From positions 372,001-436,000 of the forward strand of contig NZ_FWXH01000003.1 of assembly GCF_900176305.1 (NCBI RefSeq): 64,000 nucleotides of DNA, in the 5' to 3' direction. The notes under the pieces are model-generated. The model searched no databases, was not told where the DNA came from, and saw only the letters and a program-made list of their open reading frames with translations. This DNA is from Clostridium acidisoli DSM 12555. GTDB taxonomy: Bacteria > Bacillota > Clostridia > Clostridiales > Clostridiaceae. Made by a program: the position numbers and the translations under genes. This document shows positions 20,267 to 28,458 of the stretch, one piece after another; position 1 is the first letter of the stretch, and each line of letters opens with the position of its first letter.

Positions 20267-21370
20267 ATGGGTGAGAAAAATATAAACAATTCGATAAACA
20301 CATTTATATTAGTTCTTGGTATAAGCGTAATGATATTTTCTATTTATATATCTACCAATCTTTTTAATGAGCAGAAAATTTTGCAGGGAACAAATGTAGG
20401 CAAGGGAAATATGTTTTATACACAAGTACTTAATTATACGATGCCTGTAGTAAAGGTTACAAGTTTTGATGAAGAAGATATGGCAGAAAGTACTTTTTCT
20501 GTAAAAAGTGCTGTTTTAAATTATATGGGAATTAATTTAAGCAATCCTTATGAAATATTAAAGAAGGAAATAGCGTATTTTAATAGTGATAATAACGATA
20601 CAATTAATAATGATAATAAAAGCTCTAAAGACATAACTGGTTATAATTTAAATGATAAAGATATAACCAAAGATAATGGGACTACTGATTCAGTTAATAA
20701 TACCAATTCATCTAGTCAAACTTTTCAGGTGTACAACCCTAAACTAAAAAAAAATAATGCTGATACAAAGCCAGAAATACTCATATATCATTCGCATACT
20801 ACTGAAAGTTATGGCGTTTATGGGCCTGATAATATGGATCCAACGAAAAATGTGTGTGCTGTTGGAGACGAAATTGCCAAAACTCTTTCAAATGATTACG
20901 GTATTTCTGTAATACATGATACAACAATTCATAATGCTACAGATTACAATGGAAGTTATAAAAGGTCTAGACAAACCTTAAACAAATATTTAGCTAAATA
21001 TGGTGATTTTAAAATGATAATTGATTTGCACAGAGATTCGGATCCTAATAAAAATAATGTTACTACTACAATAAATGGTGAAAGCTTAGGAAAGTTTATG
21101 TTTGTTATGACAAGAAAAAATCCTCATTTTGATAAAAATATGATTATTGTGAATTCTTTACTCAATACATCTAAGAAGTATTTTCCGCAATTAACCATTG
21201 GAAATGGAGTGTATTATTATGATTATGGAATGAATTTTTTTAATCAAGATGAAAGCAACAATGCATTTTTATTAGAAGTTGGTTCTATTTCAAATACACT
21301 AGATGAATCAAAGGGAACAGCAAAGTATATTGCACGAGCTATTGCAGAATATATAAATGGTGAAAAGTAA
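20267..21370 (+). CDS. spoIIP: Stage II sporulation protein P
   Basis: SpoIIP is the amidase/endopeptidase that thins septal peptidoglycan during engulfment, with SpoIID and SpoIIM. The 367-residue protein has an N-terminal membrane anchor (about residues 10-30), an asparagine- and serine-rich linker, and the catalytic domain with IYHSHTTESYGVYG, IDLHRDS and LLEVGS, which carry the zinc ligands and acid. TATGGAGGTAATGTGC precedes ATG 20267; the ATG at 20252 is part of this site. It has its own terminator. Confidence 0.93.
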   Translation: MGEKNINNSINTFILVLGISVMIFSIYISTNLFNEQKILQGTNVGKGNMFYTQVLNYTMPVVKVTSFDEEDMAESTFSVKSAVLNYMGINLSNPYEILKKEIAYFNSDNNDTINNDNKSSKDITGYNLNDKDITKDNGTTDSVNNTNSSSQTFQVYNPKLKKNNADTKPEILIYHSHTTESYGVYGPDNMDPTKNVCAVGDEIAKTLSNDYGISVIHDTTIHNATDYNGSYKRSRQTLNKYLAKYGDFKMIIDLHRDSDPNKNNVTTTINGESLGKFMFVMTRKNPHFDKNMIIVNSLLNTSKKYFPQLTIGNGVYYYDYGMNFFNQDESNNAFLLEVGSISNTLDESKGTAKYIARAIAEYINGEK

Positions 21371-21377
21371 ATTTATG

Positions 21378-21422
21378 TTTTATCCGATGACTAAAATCCG
21401 TAACCAAGAACTCTGTTTATAA
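21378..21422 (-). repeat. Internally deleted copy (B) of the structured repeat element
   Basis: On the minus strand this 45-base stretch joins the left block of the full copy (matching 51179-51199 with one mismatch) directly to its right block (matching 51291-51316 with two mismatches). The 91 bases between are absent. The junction shares two bases. It lies just after spoIIP, ahead of the spoIIP terminator. Confidence 0.7.
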
Positions 21423-21433
21423 ATATATTTGAG

Positions 21434-21471
21434 AAATAAACTTCTTCTTATAATATGGAAGAAGTTTATTT
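21434..21471 (+). terminator. Intrinsic terminator after spoIIP
   Basis: A 14-base left arm (21434-21447, AAATAAACTTCTTC) pairs perfectly with GAAGAAGTTTATTT (21458-21471) and is followed by a short AT tail. Confidence 0.8.
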
Positions 21472-21473
21472 AT

Positions 21474-21528
21474 TTGACAATGCTTTGATATCAAAGTATA
21501 ATAATAGTACAAATAGTTTGATACCAAA
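21474..21528 (+). promoter_or_regulatory. Promoter with two TTTGATAnCAAA operator palindromes
   Basis: TTGACA (21474-21479) and TATAAT (21497-21502) are spaced by 17 bases. The spacer holds a perfect 14-base palindrome, CTTTGATATCAAAG (21483-21496). A second copy, TTTGATACCAAA (21517-21528), lies downstream of the -10. The palindrome centres are 33 bases apart, about three helical turns, as expected for cooperative binding by a dimeric repressor such as a MarR- or TetR-type protein. No regulator gene is adjacent. Confidence 0.7.
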
Positions 21529-21568
21529 GTATTTTTCCAAATATCCAATATAAGTAGGGAGGTTTTTT

Positions 21569-22245
21569 ATGAATATAACACGAGAAACAATTAAAGGTAA
21601 TGGATTTAGTGTCCCAAGCATAGTTTTCACACCATCAGATTTACAGGGAGCAGCTGTGATAATTCATGGATATGGCGGCTCTAAAGAAGAACAATTAGGC
21701 TTAGCATATAGAGTAGCTGAAGCGGGACTAAAAACTTTTGTTATTGATTTAAGAGGTCATGGCGAAATATGTTAAGTTTAGATGAGAAAGTTTTATTCGA
21801 TGTAGAAAATGTAATAAAATATTGTAAGTCTCTTGGAAAGACAGTTGCAATTGGACATTCATTAGGTGGAATACTTGCACTAATAAGTAGTGCAGATTTC
21901 GCAATAGGAATATCACCTGCACTTAATAAAATCTTTGGAGAAGAAACTCAAAAGATTTTAACAAATGTAAGAGGATATAGAGTCAAAGAGGTTTTTTCAG
22001 GGAAATTTTTAGAAATACTTCAAAAACTTCCGAGAGTTAATTTTAATGATGACATGAAAAAAACAATTATTTATGGTTCACGGGATATACCAGAGATAGT
22101 AAACTCATGCAATAGCTTTAAAAATGGGAATTCATCAGTTATAGAGATAGAAAATGCAATGCATAGTGATATTTTTACACTTGAAAATACATTTCAAAGT
22201 GTAATTAGTCAAATAAAAAAGTGGAGGGAACAAAATGATATGTAA
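21569..22245 (+). pseudogene. Alpha/beta hydrolase interrupted by a frameshift
   Basis: Two overlapping frames together make one alpha/beta hydrolase of about 225 residues. Frame one (21569-21775) has VIIHGYGGSKEEQ and FVIDLRGHGE and then stops. Frame two (from about 21766, nominal ATG 21769, to 22245) continues with LDEKVLFDVENVIKYC, the nucleophile elbow GHSLGG and a late MHSD histidine. The reading frame shifts by -1 around GGCGAAATATGTTAA (21761-21775), consistent with loss of one base. A good ribosome binding site (GGGAGG) precedes 21569. Sequencing error or a real lesion are both possible; neither part is a complete enzyme. Confidence 0.8.
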
Positions 22246-23065
22246 ATTAGAAAATATAGAAGTAAATTATGAGGCATATGGTGCTGGAACACCGATTCTC
22301 ATGTTACATGGATCTCCAGTAGACCATCGATTAATGAAAGGATGTATGGAACCTGTATTTAATAATAGAGATGGATATAAAAGAATTTATATGGATCTTC
22401 CAGGAATGGGAAAAACTAAAGGTGAATCTTGGATTACAAATATAGATGAAATGCTAGAGGTAGTAATTAAATTTATTGAAAAAGTTATTCCAAATGAAAA
22501 CTTTTTAATTGCTGGTGAATCCTACGGTGGGTACTTATCAAGGGGAGTAATATATAAACTTGGAAGTAGAATAGATGGATTATTGTTAATATGTCCTGCT
22601 ATTATTTTACAGTATGAGAAACGCAATGTTCCAAAGCATACTGTTTTAAAGAGAGATGTCACACTATTATCACAACTCAATCCATCTGATGCCGAAAGCT
22701 TTAATTCCATTCAGGTAGTACAAAGTAAAAGTATTTGGGAAAGATATAGAGATGAAATATTGTCTGGTATAGAGGTAGCAGATATTGAGTTTTTAGAAAA
22801 TATCGATGCTAATGGATATAAATTTTCTTTTGATGTAGATAATATGGAAGAAAATTTTAATAAACCCACACTTATGCTACTAGGACGTCAAGATTCGCGG
22901 GTAGGGTATAAAGATGCTTGGAGCATTTTAGAAAAATATCCAAGGGCAACCTTTGCTGTGCTTGATAGTGCAGGACATAATTTACAGCTTGAACAATCAG
23001 AAATATTTAACTGTCTAACTAATGAATGGCTGGATAGAATTGAAGAGGATAGCACTAAACAATAA
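22235..23065 (+). CDS. Alpha/beta hydrolase
   Basis: This 276-residue hydrolase has MLHGSPVDHRLM (oxyanion loop), the nucleophile elbow GESYGG, an acid in LLGRQDSRVGY and the histidine in LDSAGHNLQLEQ, a complete triad. The substrate is not predictable; the family includes proline iminopeptidases and esterases. ATG 22235 overlaps the end of the frameshifted hydrolase by 11 bases and follows GGAGGGAAC, so the two form one operon under the palindrome-controlled promoter at 21474. A very strong terminator follows. Confidence 0.88.
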   Translation: MICKLENIEVNYEAYGAGTPILMLHGSPVDHRLMKGCMEPVFNNRDGYKRIYMDLPGMGKTKGESWITNIDEMLEVVIKFIEKVIPNENFLIAGESYGGYLSRGVIYKLGSRIDGLLLICPAIILQYEKRNVPKHTVLKRDVTLLSQLNPSDAESFNSIQVVQSKSIWERYRDEILSGIEVADIEFLENIDANGYKFSFDVDNMEENFNKPTLMLLGRQDSRVGYKDAWSILEKYPRATFAVLDSAGHNLQLEQSEIFNCLTNEWLDRIEEDSTKQ

Positions 23066-23079
23066 ATGTTTTAGATAAC

Positions 23080-23130
23080 TTTGTTTTGAGAATAGCACAT
23101 GTTGCTATTCTGTGCTATTCTCAAAACAAA
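23080..23130. terminator. Bidirectional terminator between convergent genes
   Basis: A perfect 20-pair stem (arms 23080-23099 and 23111-23130) with an 11-base loop lies between the plus-strand hydrolase and the minus-strand GNAT gene, the expected place for a shared terminator. Confidence 0.85.
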
Positions 23131-23153
23131 AGGATTGTATATTGGCTGTATTT

Positions 23154-23693
23154 TTAATCGTAGTGCTTATGCCATTCTGATTTTAATATAGCATATTCAT
23201 ATGTGTCAAACCATATGGGTTGTCCATTACTATCAGTTTTAAAATAAATATTTTGTAAAAGCATACCTTCACGTCTCATTTGTAAACGCTCAAGAAGCTT
23301 CCAAGAACGAGTATTCTTTGAACTACACATAGCAATAATACGTCTTGCACCTAAATTTGAAAATGCGTAGTCAAGTAATCTCTTTGCACTCTCTGTGGCA
23401 TAACCCTTGATTTGATACTTTCTATTAAAAACATAACCCAATTCAAAAGTATTAAAGTCTTCTTTACTTAAATATAGGTTTCCAATTAACTTTCCACTTT
23501 CTTTTAAGCAAACTGCGTAAAAAGATTCAATATTTGCTCTATTAATTGATTCTTCTTTAGCTTGATTTTCAGAATAAGTATCATAAGGCTCAAATTTAAC
23601 AACTTGTTCATCACATAAATATTCATATAAATCATGCCAATCATTTTCTTTAAACTTTCTAATAATTAATCTATCTGAAACTATATTTTCCAT
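23154..23693 (-). CDS. GNAT N-acetyltransferase, RimJ/RimL-like
   Basis: This 179-residue acetyltransferase opens with SDRLIIRKFKENDWHDLYEYL, the RimJ/L pattern. It has the acetyl-CoA loop region around FNRKYQIKGYATESAKRLLDYAF and the late ARRIIAMCSSKNTRSWKLLERL segment. Members acetylate protein N-termini, polyamines or small amines, including drugs; the substrate cannot be told. ATG 23693 (minus) follows AAAGGGAGATAAAA. A small upstream reading frame lies 19 bases before it. Confidence 0.88.
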   Translation of the reverse strand: MENIVSDRLIIRKFKENDWHDLYEYLCDEQVVKFEPYDTYSENQAKEESINRANIESFYAVCLKESGKLIGNLYLSKEDFNTFELGYVFNRKYQIKGYATESAKRLLDYAFSNLGARRIIAMCSSKNTRSWKLLERLQMRREGMLLQNIYFKTDSNGQPIWFDTYEYAILKSEWHKHYD

Positions 23694-23712
23694 TTTTATC
23701 TCCCTTTTTATT

Positions 23713-23769
23713 CTATAGAAGATGTATACCTCCTATAATTTTAACTGTTCTAAGAATTTCTACTTTCAT
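23713..23769 (-). CDS. Possible 18-residue leader peptide upstream of the GNAT gene
   Basis: An 18-codon frame begins with ATG after AAGGAGGAATTTTC, a stronger ribosome binding site than that of the GNAT gene. It encodes MKVEILRTVKIIGGIHLL and ends with TAG 19 bases before the GNAT start. It could be a translated leader controlling the downstream gene, or it may be chance. A 62-residue upstream extension of the same frame lacks a ribosome binding site. Confidence 0.35.
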   Translation of the reverse strand: MKVEILRTVKIIGGIHLL

Positions 23770-24099
23770 GAAAATTCCTCCTTCCCTTAAAATTAAATCT
23801 ATATAAAATGAATAGATTGCTAAATAGAATAATATGTACTTTACAAATAAATATGTAAAAGTAAATACCAATATTATACCATATTTAATAACGATATACA
23901 TATATCCAATAATTAATAAGACACATAAAAAAATAACAAGTTAAGATTGCAATATGATTTTGTTTAACATAAGGAAACAGGTTCAGTTTATTAATATCTA
24001 AAGCATTAATATTCAATTGACGTTGAGCAATATCATACAAGAACTAATAAATCTATTTATGTTATCCTTAAAACAAATAGTAAGAAAGGAGAAGCATGA
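23770..24099. other. Divergent intergenic region
   Basis: About 330 bases separate the leader frame (minus) from the araC-type gene (plus). The region is AT-rich and should hold both divergent promoters. A TTGACG occurs near 24018 without a convincing -10 at the right spacing. I see no gene, repeat or stable hairpin here. Confidence 0.4.
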
Positions 24100-24927
24100 A
24101 TGCAAAAAGAAATTCGAAATGTTTGTTTTGATGCAGAACTAAATATCGAAGCTTATAATTTTAAAGGAGTAATGCAAAAATTTCCTAATCATTTTCATGA
24201 ATATTATGTAATAGGTTTTATTGAAGATGGTGAGAGGTATTTATCTTGTAAGAATAAAGAATACACGGTGAAAAAAGGAGATTTACTTGTATTTAATCCT
24301 GGTGACAATCATACTTGTAAGCAGATTGATGGCAGAGCTTTGGATTATCGATGCATCAATATTAAGCCAGAAGTTATGAGTAAAGTAGTTTATGAAATAA
24401 CAGGTAAAGGATATCTACCTTATTTTACACAACAAGTAGTTTTCCATAGTGACCTAATATTATCTTTGAGTGAACTTCACCTTATGATAATGCAAGAAGA
24501 AAAGGACTTTAAAAAGGAAGAAATATTCCTTTTTCTCATAAAACAGCTAATTGAGGAATGTACAGAAGCAACTACATATGAAGTAACAGGACAATCAAGT
24601 ACAGAGATAAAAACAGTATGTGAATTTTTAGAAAAAAACTACAGAAAAAACATTACTTTAGATAATTTAAGTGAGCTTACAGGAGTAAGCAAATATTATT
24701 TATTACGTTCATTTACGAAACAAAAGGGCATTTCTCCGTATAGCTATTTGGAAACTGTTCGTATTAATAAGGCAAAAAAATTATTGGAGAAGTGTATACC
24801 ACCTATTGATGTTGCATTGCAGACAGGTTTTAATGATCAAAGTCATTTTTCCAATTTCTTTAAAAAATTCATAGGGTTGACACCAAAGCAGTATATGAAT
24901 ATTTTTAATGACGATGATAAATCATAA
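24100..24927 (+). CDS. AraC-family transcriptional regulator
   Basis: This 275-residue regulator has an N-terminal cupin-like sensing domain (FPNHFHEYYVIGFIEDGERYL and VFNPGDNHTCKQ) and two C-terminal helix-turn-helix units. The first is around NITLDNLSELTGVSKYYLLR, the second around PPIDVALQTGFNDQSHFSNFF. The PKQY ending is typical. The ligand is unknown. ATG 24100 follows AAAGGAGAAGC. The DUF2000 gene starts 26 bases downstream and is probably co-transcribed. Confidence 0.93.
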   Translation: MQKEIRNVCFDAELNIEAYNFKGVMQKFPNHFHEYYVIGFIEDGERYLSCKNKEYTVKKGDLLVFNPGDNHTCKQIDGRALDYRCINIKPEVMSKVVYEITGKGYLPYFTQQVVFHSDLILSLSELHLMIMQEEKDFKKEEIFLFLIKQLIEECTEATTYEVTGQSSTEIKTVCEFLEKNYRKNITLDNLSELTGVSKYYLLRSFTKQKGISPYSYLETVRINKAKKLLEKCIPPIDVALQTGFNDQSHFSNFFKKFIGLTPKQYMNIFNDDDKS

Positions 24928-24953
24928 TATATTAAAGAAGGAGAAAAGCGAAA

Positions 24954-25376
24954 ATGAACGAGCAAAGTACAAAATGTGTAATGATAATAGATGAAAATTT
25001 ACCACTGGGAATAATATCAAACACAGTAGCAATATTAGGAATAACACTTGGAAAACATATTCCTGAGTTGGTAGGCGAAGATGTTTTTGATGCTACAGGA
25101 CAAAGTCATTTGGGAATTATTAAAGTACCCGTACCAATTTTAAAAGGAAATAAAGAAATTCTTAAAGAACTGAGAGAAAAACTATATACTTCTGCGTTTG
25201 AGGATATAATCGTAGTTGATTTCTCAGATGTTGCCAAGGGTTGTAATATATACAGTGAATACATGCAGAAAGCATCAACTATATCGGAAACGGAACATAC
25301 TTACTTGGGACTTGCTATTTGTGGCAATAAGAAAAAAATTAACAAGCTAACAGGAAGTATGCCCTTATTAAGATAA
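24954..25376 (+). CDS. DUF2000 family protein
   Basis: This 140-residue protein matches DUF2000: CVMIIDENLPLGIISNTVAI at the start, ATGQSHLGIIKVPVPIL in the middle and HTYLGLAICG near the end. The family has a peptidyl-tRNA hydrolase-like fold and no known function. Such genes commonly sit next to AraC regulators, as here. AAGGAGAAAAGCGAAA precedes ATG 24954. The inverted repeat at 25407 probably ends the transcript. Confidence 0.82.
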   Translation: MNEQSTKCVMIIDENLPLGIISNTVAILGITLGKHIPELVGEDVFDATGQSHLGIIKVPVPILKGNKEILKELREKLYTSAFEDIIVVDFSDVAKGCNIYSEYMQKASTISETEHTYLGLAICGNKKKINKLTGSMPLLR

Positions 25377-25403
25377 AAAATATACAAATAAATAAATTAT
25401 GTC

Positions 25404-25467
25404 TTTACAAAACTGAACGTATAGTTTATTATATAAATATAAACTATACGTTCAGTTTTGTATTTTT
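25404..25467 (+). promoter_or_regulatory. 23-bp inverted repeat containing the MFS promoter: terminator and/or operator
   Basis: Two 23-base arms (25407-25429 and 25439-25461) are perfectly complementary around a nine-base loop, with ATTTTTAT after the right arm, so the structure can terminate the araC-DUF2000 transcript. A promoter for the MFS gene also fits inside it: TTTACA (25404-25409), 17 bases, TATTAT (25427-25432). The left arm is thus the promoter spacer. The palindromic TGAACGTATAGTTTA halves may bind a TetR-type repressor. The double role is inference. Confidence 0.6.
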
Positions 25468-25497
25468 ATCTAAAAATTTTAGTAAGAAGGAGAAGAA

Positions 25498-26691
25498 ATG
25501 ATGAATAAAGAAAATATAAACAAAAAAACTTTTATATTGAGCAAATCAATTATATTATTAATGGCTATTACTTGTGGGGTTACAGTAGCAAATTTGTATT
25601 ATAGTCAACCTTTATTGTCACAAATAGCTAATACTTTTCATGTTTCACAAGCAAGTGCAGGGATTGTGTCTACGTTAACACAAATAGGTTATGCATTTGG
25701 ATTATTTTTTTTCGTACCACTTGGTGATGTAAAGGAACGTCGTTCATTAATTATAAAAATGTTGTGTTTTATTGCAATTGCTCTTCTAATTGTAGCAGTT
25801 GCACCTAGCTATCCAATATTGCTAATTGCATCATTTCTCGTTGGGTTTACAACAATAGTTCCTCAAATTATAGTACCTTTTGCAGCCCATTTAGCAAAGC
25901 CTAAAGAAAGAGGTAAAATAATAGGCATAGTTATGAGTGGCGTACTCATAGGAATTTTACTTTCAAGAACATTTAGTGGATTGATTGGAGGAAAATTTGG
26001 ATGGAGAATAGTGTATTTTTGTGCAGCAAGCTTTATGATATTATTTGCAGTTTTAATAAAAAAACTATTACCTACTAGTATTCCAAGTTCTAATATTTCT
26101 TATAAAAATCTATTATCATCAATAGTGCCATTATTTAAAAGTGAACCAGTGCTTAGGGAAGCTTCAATTAATGGCGCAGCAATGTTTGCTTCATTTAGCG
26201 CATTTTGGACAGCTTTAGTTTTCTTATTAGGAACAAGTACTTACAAAATGGGCTCAAGGGAGGCAGGATTATTTGGATTAGTGGGAGTAGCAGGAGCATT
26301 GATTGCACCTTTTGTTGGAAAAATATCTGATAAAAAAACACCAAGATTCACAATTGGTATAGCTATAACTCTCTCAACTTTATCATATATTTGTTTCTGG
26401 TTTTTAGGATATAAATTGTTAGGGTTAATAATAGGAATTATTTTACTTGACATTGGAAGTCAAACAGGATTAGTATCCAATCAAGCTAGAATTCAAGCAT
26501 TAAATGATGAGTCACGTAGTAGGATAAATACAGTTTTTATGGTGTTCTATTTTATGGGAGGAGCAGTTGGGTCATTTTTAGGAGCTTTAGGTTGGCAATA
26601 TTACGGCTGGCATGGAGTGTGCCTAGTTGGAATTTTGTTTCAATTGATAGCCATGATATTCCATTTTATAATTTATAGAAAAAATAATTAA
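25498..26691 (+). CDS. MFS transporter, YfmO/YnfM-like efflux type
   Basis: This 397-residue protein has about twelve hydrophobic helices. The conserved loop between helices 2 and 3 reads PLGDVKERRSLIIK, and the first helix region includes TVANLYYSQPLLSQIA, typical of the proton-driven drug or sugar efflux group. The substrate is unknown. Start codons at 25498 and 25501 are adjacent after AAGAAGGAGAAGAA. The gene is monocistronic behind the palindromic promoter, suggesting inducible expression. Confidence 0.88.
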   Translation: MMNKENINKKTFILSKSIILLMAITCGVTVANLYYSQPLLSQIANTFHVSQASAGIVSTLTQIGYAFGLFFFVPLGDVKERRSLIIKMLCFIAIALLIVAVAPSYPILLIASFLVGFTTIVPQIIVPFAAHLAKPKERGKIIGIVMSGVLIGILLSRTFSGLIGGKFGWRIVYFCAASFMILFAVLIKKLLPTSIPSSNISYKNLLSSIVPLFKSEPVLREASINGAAMFASFSAFWTALVFLLGTSTYKMGSREAGLFGLVGVAGALIAPFVGKISDKKTPRFTIGIAITLSTLSYICFWFLGYKLLGLIIGIILLDIGSQTGLVSNQARIQALNDESRSRINTVFMVFYFMGGAVGSFLGALGWQYYGWHGVCLVGILFQLIAMIFHFIIYRKNN

Positions 26692-26794
26692 ACTATATAG
26701 GTATTGAATATGTAGTTATAGTTTTGGGAAATAATAAATATAGCAAAAGCATTACATCTTACATTTTATTATGAAATGGAAAGGAAGATTTTTA

Positions 26795-27664
26795 ATGTCT
26801 AATAATATAAATTATCCTAAAACTGTACCTGCTCAAAAGCAAGATAAACAACCAGGACTAGAAACACTTATGAATCCTAAACCAATTTATGAAAACAAAG
26901 AATATAAGGGCACAGAAAAACTTAAAGATAAGGTTGCTGTAATTACAGGAGGCGATAGTGGGATAGGAAAAGCTGTGTCCATAGCCTATGCTAAAGAAGG
27001 GGCTAAAATAGCAATAATATATTTGGATGAAACTGAAGATGCTGAAGATACTAAGAAAATCATAGAAAACATAGGCTCAGAATGTCTATTAGTTGCAGGC
27101 GATATAGGTGAAGAGGAATTTTGCAAAACGGCTATAGATAAAATAATTAAAAAATATAACAAGATAGATATATTAGTTAATAATGCAGGAGAACAACACC
27201 CTCAAAATAGTATTGAAGATATAACGAAGCAGCAACTTGAGAGAACCTTCAAGACAAATATATTTGCAATGTTTTATATAACAAAAAAGGTCATGCCGTA
27301 TCTTAAAGATGGCAGTGCAATAATAAATACAACATCTATAACTGCTTATAAAGGACATAAAACATTAATTGATTATTCTTCAAGTAAAGGTGCAATAGTT
27401 TCATTTACTAGATCATTATCTTTATCACTTGCAAGCAGAAACATAAGAGTTAATGCGGTGGCACCTGGACCAATTTGGACTCCATTGATACCAGCATCTT
27501 TTAGTGAAACTGATGTGGGAAAATTTGGAAGTGATACACCTTTAGGGAGACCAGGACAACCAGAAGAATTAGCTAATGCTTATGTTTTTTTAGCTTCGGA
27601 TGGTGCTTCTTTCATTTCAGGTCAAACTATTCATGTAAATGGCGGAGAAGTTTTTAATAGCTGA
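26795..27664 (+). CDS. SDR oxidoreductase, general stress protein 39-like
   Basis: This 289-residue short-chain dehydrogenase has a 45-residue N-terminal extension (YPKTVPAQKQDKQPG, MNPKPIYENKEYKG) typical of the YdaD/GSP39 group. Then come the cofactor loop TGGDSGIGKA, NNAGEQHPQ and the catalytic YSSSKG. The C-terminal PGPIWTPLIP and GQTIHVNGG complete the pattern. The natural substrate is unknown; relatives respond to general stress. An upstream ATG at 26771 exists, but GGAAGA before ATG 26795 and the family's normal N-terminus favour the shorter form. Confidence 0.9.
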   Translation: MSNNINYPKTVPAQKQDKQPGLETLMNPKPIYENKEYKGTEKLKDKVAVITGGDSGIGKAVSIAYAKEGAKIAIIYLDETEDAEDTKKIIENIGSECLLVAGDIGEEEFCKTAIDKIIKKYNKIDILVNNAGEQHPQNSIEDITKQQLERTFKTNIFAMFYITKKVMPYLKDGSAIINTTSITAYKGHKTLIDYSSSKGAIVSFTRSLSLSLASRNIRVNAVAPGPIWTPLIPASFSETDVGKFGSDTPLGRPGQPEELANAYVFLASDGASFISGQTIHVNGGEVFNS

Positions 27665-27720
27665 ACTGGAACTAATAAACACTGAACAAATCGGTAAAAC
27701 TTTGAATAAACTGGCGTTAT

Positions 27721-27777
27721 GCTGCTTGTAGCAGCAAACCCAAGAGTTAAGGTACAATAGCCTTAGCTCTTTTTTGA
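27721..27777 (+). terminator. Tandem hairpin terminator after the SDR gene
   Basis: A small hairpin GCTGC-TTGTA-GCAGC (27721-27735) is followed by AAGAGTTAAGG (27742-27752) pairing with CCTTAGCTCTT (27761-27771) and a T run. The remaining 175 bases up to the next gene are AT-rich with no feature I can name. Confidence 0.85.
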
Positions 27778-27953
27778 TGAAGAAAAAGGTGAGCACAATA
27801 GCTAAACTTTTCGTAAATTACAAAACAGGTCGAATTAATACATTAAGTTTTTACCCACTATTAAAATTAAATAATAAGTGTATACTAATAGTATATTGTA
27901 ATTATAATCCAAATATCATTTATATTTGTGAATTTAAAAGGAGATAAAAATAT

Positions 27954-28424
27954 ATGAGCTATTGGAAAAATGATAGAATTGCTTCAGCAGTAAAAGGAGA
28001 AAATCCAACAGTATTAACAAAGATGAAAAGTGGATTTGCAGTAATAGGGGATCCACAGTTCCTGCCAGGATATTGTATACTTATAGCTTATCCAAAGGTA
28101 AAAAGCTTAAATGATTTAACTATTAAACAAAGAACAGATTTTTTGCTTGACATGAGTTTAATTGGAGATGCTATTACTGCTGTATATAATCCATTAAGAG
28201 TAAATTATGATATACTGGGCAACACAGATGAATTTCTCCATGCACATATTTTCCCACGTTATGAATGGGAAGAGGAAGAACGAAGAAAATATCCGGTGTG
28301 GCTATATCCAAAAGAAAATTGGAGTATTGAAAAATATCAGTTTAATGATGAAAAACATGGTGAAATGAAAATGCAATTAACTGAAAAACTTATGGAGTTA
28401 ATGAAAAAGAATTGTATGCCTTGA
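27954..28424 (+). CDS. HIT-family protein
   Basis: This 156-residue protein has a histidine-triad-like core LHAHIFPRYEWEEEE, with two of the alternating histidines, preceded by a FLPGYCILIAYPKV strand typical of HIT nucleotide hydrolases. The third position of the canonical HxHxH is replaced (HAHIFP), as in a subset of Firmicutes members. A nucleotide hydrolase or transferase activity is likely; the substrate is unknown. AAAGGAGATAAAAATAT precedes ATG 27954. Confidence 0.75.
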   Translation: MSYWKNDRIASAVKGENPTVLTKMKSGFAVIGDPQFLPGYCILIAYPKVKSLNDLTIKQRTDFLLDMSLIGDAITAVYNPLRVNYDILGNTDEFLHAHIFPRYEWEEEERRKYPVWLYPKENWSIEKYQFNDEKHGEMKMQLTEKLMELMKKNCMP

Positions 28425-28458
28425 CCCCATCTGAGTGTTAGTTGAACTAAATCCAGTG

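Noticed and set aside
21378-21422. Reading copy B of the repeat as a clean empty insertion site
   Set aside because: The outer stem of the full copy spans the presumed insert border and copy C keeps both parts, so deletion explains the data better.
23713-23901. 62-codon minus-strand frame upstream of the GNAT gene
   Set aside because: The long version has no ribosome binding site; only the internal 18-codon frame has one, and that is listed separately.
26692-26794. SigB-like TTTTGGGAAAT before the stress-type SDR
   Set aside because: The -10-like GGGAAAT has no matching -35 at proper spacing, and most Clostridium lack SigB.
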